Assembly: GCA_017464805.1 (NCBI GenBank)
Contig: JAFTYE010000010.1
Span: 1-64,000, forward strand
Length of the DNA stretch: 64,000 nt
Source: Clostridia bacterium
Lineage (GTDB): Bacteria > Bacillota > Clostridia > Oscillospirales > CAG-272
Direction: 5' to 3'
The notes beneath the pieces are model-generated. The model was not told where the DNA came from and made no database searches. It saw only the letters and a list, made by a program, of their open reading frames with translations. How positions within the stretch are numbered: the first letter of the stretch is position 1; each line of letters begins with the position of its first letter. The position numbers and the translations under genes were made by a program. Of this stretch, positions 61,282-64,000 are shown one piece after another.

Positions 61282-61629
61282 ATGGAAAGGGAACTCACTT
61301 GTATCATCTGCCCTCGCGGCTGCCGGATGAAGGTCGCCTTGGAGGGGAAGGAGGTCGTGTCGGTCGAGGGCAACGCCTGTCCGCGCGGCAAGACCTATGC
61401 CGTGACCGAGTGCACCAACCCCCATAGGACGGTGACCAGCACTGTGCGCTGTGAGGATGGCTCTGTGCTCCCCGTCAAGACCGAAACCACGATCGCCAAG
61501 GCGGATATGGAGAAATGCATGCGCGAAATCAATGCCGCCGTTGCCAAGCTGCCCGTTTCGATAGGGGACGTGATCCTGTCGGACGTTTGCGGCACACGTG
61601 TGATCGCCACGGCTAACAAAAACGCTTAA
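61282..61629 (+). CDS. DUF1667 Cys-motif protein of the glp operon
   Basis: 115 residues from MERELTCIICPRGC, two bases after the preceding stop. Four cysteines (CIICPRGC and NACPRG) look suited to a metal or Fe-S site. The family always accompanies the GlpA-like/oxidoreductase pair; its role as electron carrier or assembly factor is not proven. Confidence 0.88.
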   Translation: MERELTCIICPRGCRMKVALEGKEVVSVEGNACPRGKTYAVTECTNPHRTVTSTVRCEDGSVLPVKTETTIAKADMEKCMREINAAVAKLPVSIGDVILSDVCGTRVIATANKNA

Positions 61630-61633
61630 TCTC

Positions 61634-61662
61634 TTGTTTTCTTCGTCGCGTTGGTGTATAAT
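61634..61662 (+). promoter_or_regulatory. glpP promoter
   Basis: TTGTTT, 17 bases, TATAAT. It lets glpP be made independently of the terminator-controlled operon. Confidence 0.75.
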
Positions 61663-61689
61663 AAGGGAAAGACGCTTGGAGGGAAATCC

Positions 61690-62250
61690 ATGGTAAGGAG
61701 CTTGAATATCTCTGATATCGGTCGGGTCATCGCCGCCGTGCGTACGGAGGTGGAGTTTGAGGCCGCACTTTCCTCGCACGCCTCGCTCATCTTTGACCTC
61801 AGCCCCGATTTGATGAAGCTGCCCGCCCGCATCAAACGCGCAAAGGCGGCGCAGAAAAAACTGTTTCTGCACATCGACCTGGCCAAGGGCATCGGCCGCG
61901 ACGAAAGCGGTATTGCCTTTTTGCGCGGGCTCGGCATCGAAGGCATCGTCAGCACCAAGGTCAGCATGATCAAGCTGGCGAGGGAAAAGGGGCTATTCAC
62001 CGTCCAACGCTTTTTTATCGTGGACTCGCAGTCCGTGCACACGACTGTGGAGGCCGTCAAAGCCTCCTCCCCCGACGTCATCGAGGTCATGCCTGGCATC
62101 GCCTGTAAGGTGATCGCCCGACTGCATGAGAGCCTCGACATTCCGCTGATCGCAGGTGGCCTGATTGAAAACGAGGAAGAGCTAGAGGCCGCTATGGCAA
62201 GCGGCGCGTCCGCCGTTTCTACGGGCCGTGCCGAGCTTTGGGATAAATGA
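61690..62250 (+). CDS. glpP: Glycerol-3-phosphate-responsive antiterminator GlpP
   Basis: 186 residues from MVRSLNISDIG after GGAGGG. TIM-barrel-like protein with HIDLAKGIGRDE, GIVSTKVSMIKLAR, VEVMPGI-type (IEVMPGIACKV) and IAGGLIENEEEL, the GlpP signature segments. With glycerol-3-phosphate it binds leader mRNA and prevents termination. The terminator-bearing leader at 58.5 kb is its likely target. Confidence 0.93.
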   Translation: MVRSLNISDIGRVIAAVRTEVEFEAALSSHASLIFDLSPDLMKLPARIKRAKAAQKKLFLHIDLAKGIGRDESGIAFLRGLGIEGIVSTKVSMIKLAREKGLFTVQRFFIVDSQSVHTTVEAVKASSPDVIEVMPGIACKVIARLHESLDIPLIAGGLIENEEELEAAMASGASAVSTGRAELWDK

Positions 62251-62290
62251 AATTAAAACGACCTTGCATTTGCAAGGTCGTTTTAATTTT
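62251..62290. terminator. Bidirectional terminator
   Basis: An 18-base-pair perfect stem (AATTAAAACGACCTTGCA, TT loop) between glpP and the minus-strand small gene. Confidence 0.93.
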
Positions 62291-62480
62291 GCTTCGCCAC
62301 CGACTTGTATTCGTCATAGTAGCGGTAGTACGGGCAGGTTGCCGTCTGCCCCTGTGTGTAGCGGTAGTATTCGTCCTCGTCAAGCGACACCGTGCAAAAG
62401 TATTCGCCATCCTCGTCCTGATCGTAGTACAGGCAATCATCGCACCGTGAGGCCATCGGCTTTTTCAGCTTTTTTTCCAT
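62283..62480 (-). CDS. Small Cys/acidic protein, DUF6472-like
   Basis: 65 residues from MEKKLKKPMA after AGAGAGG. CDDCLYYDQDEDGEYFC, LDEDEYYRY and CPYYRYYDEY match the pattern of the DUF6472 family: four cysteines, many Asp/Glu/Tyr. Probably a small metal-binding protein; function unknown. Confidence 0.78.
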   Translation of the reverse strand: MEKKLKKPMASRCDDCLYYDQDEDGEYFCTVSLDEDEYYRYTQGQTATCPYYRYYDEYKSVAKQN

Positions 62481-62612
62481 GTTTGCCTCTCTTTCTTTCG
62501 ATAGAATATCATATTTTTGGAGAATTTGCAAGAGCCTGTCGGTTACTTTCGGCATGCCATGATAAAAAATGTACAAAAACGCAAAAAAGAGCAGAAATAT
62601 TCGCTTTTTCGG

Positions 62613-62641
62613 TTGACTTTTTTTCGGTTTCGTGGTATGAT
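62613..62641 (+). promoter_or_regulatory. guaB promoter
   Basis: TTGACT, 17 bases, TATGAT, about 55 bases before the gene. Confidence 0.8.
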
Positions 62642-62680
62642 AATCAGTAAAATACAAATATAATCAGTAAAGTACAGATA
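62640..62680 (+). repeat. Tandem 20-base repeat in the guaB leader
   Basis: ATAATCAGTAAAATACAAAT is followed directly by ATAATCAGTAAAGTACAGAT, 18 of 20 bases equal, between the -10 box and the ribosome binding site. Confidence 0.85.
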
Positions 62681-62695
62681 ACAAGGAGAGATTGT

Positions 62696-64000
62696 ATGGC
62701 ACACTATTGTGATGAACCCTCACGCACCTTTAACGAGTATCTTCTGATCCCCGGCTACACCTCCCCCGAATGTATTCCGTCCAATGTCAGCCTGCGCACC
62801 CCTCTGGTACGCTTCAACCGCGGAGAAGAGCCGGCAATCTCTTTGAATATTCCGATGGTCTCCGCCATCATGCAGTCGGTATCCAACGATACCATGGCGA
62901 TCGCTCTTGCCAAGGAGGGCGGCCTGTCCTTTATCTACGGCTCCCAGTCGGTAGAGGACGAGGCGGCTATGGTCGCCCGTGTCAAGGGATATAAAGCAGG
63001 ATTTGTGGTTAGCGACTCCAACCTTCGTCCCGACGATACGCTCGCGGAGGTTCTGGCTTTGAAGGAGCAGAACGGTCACTCCACCATGGCCGTGACCGAT
63101 GACGGCACGCCGAACGGCAAGCTGCTCGGCATCGTGACGGGCAGAGATTATCGCGTCAGCCGCATGGAGACCACCCTCCCCGTATCGGAGTTCATGACAC
63201 CCCTCGACAAGCTCATCACGGCAGGGAAGAATACCTCCCTCAAGGAAGCCAACGACATCATCTGGGATCATAAGCTTAACTCACTCCCCATCCTGGACGA
63301 TGAAGGGCATCTCATGTACTTCGTATTCCGTAAGGACTACTCTCAGCATAAGGAAAACCCAATGGAGATTCTCGACGCGGACAAGCGTTACATGGTCGGC
63401 GCGGGCATCAACACCCTGGACTATGAAAAGCGCGTTCCCGCTCTCATCAAGGCAGGTGCCGATGTTCTGTGCATCGACTCCTCCGAGGGCTATACCTGCT
63501 GGCAGAAGAAGACCATCGACTTCATCCGTGAAAAGTACGGCAACACCGTCAAGGTGGGCGCCGGTAACGTGGTAGACCGCGACGGCTTTATGTTCCTTGC
63601 CGAAGCAGGCGCAGACTTTATCAAGGTCGGTATCGGCGGTGGCTCCATCTGCATCACCCGCGAAACCAAGGGTATCGGCCGCGGACAGGCTACCGCTCTC
63701 ATCGAGGTGGCCGCCGCGCGCGACGAGTATTATGCCAAGACGGGTGTCTACGTTCCGATCTGCTCGGACGGCGGCATCGTCCACGATCACCATATGACCC
63801 TGGCCCTTGCCATGGGCGCGGACTTCATCATGCTGGGCCGCTACTTTGCCCGCTTCGATGAAAGCCCCACTCCCAAGCTGATGGTCAACGGTCAGTATGT
63901 CAAGGAATATTGGGGCGAGGGCTCCAACCGCGCCCGCAACTGGCAGCGGTACGACCTCGGCGGCAAGAGCAAGCTGTCCTTCGAGGAGGGCGTTGACTCC
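62696..64000 (+). CDS. guaB: IMP dehydrogenase (3' end outside the window)
   Basis: 435 codons are visible. TIM barrel with [13 protein letters not shown], two CBS domains (about residues 95-210), and the active-site loop [12 protein letters not shown] with catalytic Cys319; [11 protein letters not shown] and [12 protein letters not shown] bind the phosphate. It converts IMP to XMP, the first step to GMP. AAGGAGA precedes the ATG. Confidence 0.96.
   Translation, partial: MAHYCDEPSRTFNEYLLIPGYTSPECIPSNVSLRTPLVRFNRGEEPAISLNIPMVSAIMQSVSNDTMAIALAKEGGLSFIYGSQSVEDEAAMVARVKGYKAGFVVSDSNLRPDDTLAEVLALKEQNGHSTMAVTDDGTPNGKLLGIVTGRDYRVSRMETTLPVSEFMTPLDKLITAGKNTSLKEANDIIWDHKLNSLPILDDEGHLMYFVFRKDYSQHKENPMEILDADKRYMVGAGINTLDYEKRVPALIKAGADVLCIDSSEGYTCWQKKTIDFIREKYGNTVKVGAGNVVDRDGFMFLAEAGADFIKVGIGGGSICITRETKGIGRGQATALIEVAAARDEYYAKTGVYVPICSDGGIVHDHHMTLALAMGADFIMLGRYFARFDESPTPKLMVNGQYVKEYWGEGSNRARNWQRYDLGGKSKLSFEEGVDS

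Noticed and set aside
1-64000. UGA read as Trp or Gly in this organism
   Set aside because: TGA ends nrdR, yicC, priA and others at the expected family lengths, so the two in-frame TGAs are lesions.

Overview
The window reads as chromosome of a spore-forming, anaerobic, Gram-positive Clostridia-type bacterium of moderately high GC, probably gut-associated. Support comes from sporulation genes (yunB-like, cwlD, spoIIR), a BclA/collagen-like spore-surface protein, Firmicutes-style TTGACA/TATAAT promoters with 17-base spacers, strong AGGAGG ribosome binding sites, a sodium-pumping decarboxylase operon, a GlpP antiterminator and the typical Firmicutes order nrdR-yicC-remA-rpoZ-priA-def-fmt-yugP-rsmB-rlmN-prpC-prkC-rsgA. 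No rRNA is present, so genus cannot be read from the window.

Layout. 1-1.7 kb: the 3' part of a large serine recombinase gene broken by an in-frame TGA, facing the 3' end of a tRNA-Pro. 2-3.2 kb: a radical SAM activase-like protein with an RNA polymerase alpha-CTD-like partner. 3.6-16.1 kb: one long co-oriented housekeeping operon (nucleotide-reductase repression, RNA decay, matrix regulator, RNAP omega, primosome helicase, formyl-Met processing, rRNA/tRNA methylation, Ser/Thr kinase-phosphatase pair, ribosome GTPase); gmk and coaBC, usual members, are absent. 16.1-19.2 kb: L10 leader, rplJ-rplL and a split transketolase. 19.4-24.4 kb (minus): a five-gene biotin-dependent, Na+-translocating decarboxylase/carboxyltransferase operon. 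24.6-36.4 kb: sporulation, regulator, Xer recombinase, amidase, RadA, an EF-G paralogue, a flavoprotein, an MFS transporter and a doubly broken sugar-isomerase pseudogene.

36.5-44.9 kb is the accessory region. It starts at a tRNA-Leu and holds an intact large serine recombinase, a TnpW-like small protein, an atypical response regulator, three membrane-tethered DNA-binding regulators around a CPBP protease, a dense array of inverted repeats bracketed by direct repeats (candidate oriT or other cis-acting mobility site), and a two-gene DUF5343-like/HEPN-like module that is the best candidate for an undescribed defence or toxin-antitoxin system. It ends at a displaced tRNA-Pro-like 3' end with its terminator, a plausible attachment-site scar.

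45-54.2 kb carries envelope and spore genes: the collagen-like protein, ung, spoIIR, an acetyltransferase and a 1650-residue lipoprotein with Cys/His repeats and BspA-type leucine-rich repeats, preceded by a leader with a long inverted repeat and an intrinsic terminator. 54.2-64 kb: interspersed palindromic repeats, a 2-hydroxyacid dehydrogenase, an M29 aminopeptidase, asnS, a glycerol-3-phosphate dehydrogenase operon with a terminator-bearing leader and its probable antiterminator glpP, a small Cys-rich protein, and the start of an IMP dehydrogenase gene that runs off the window.
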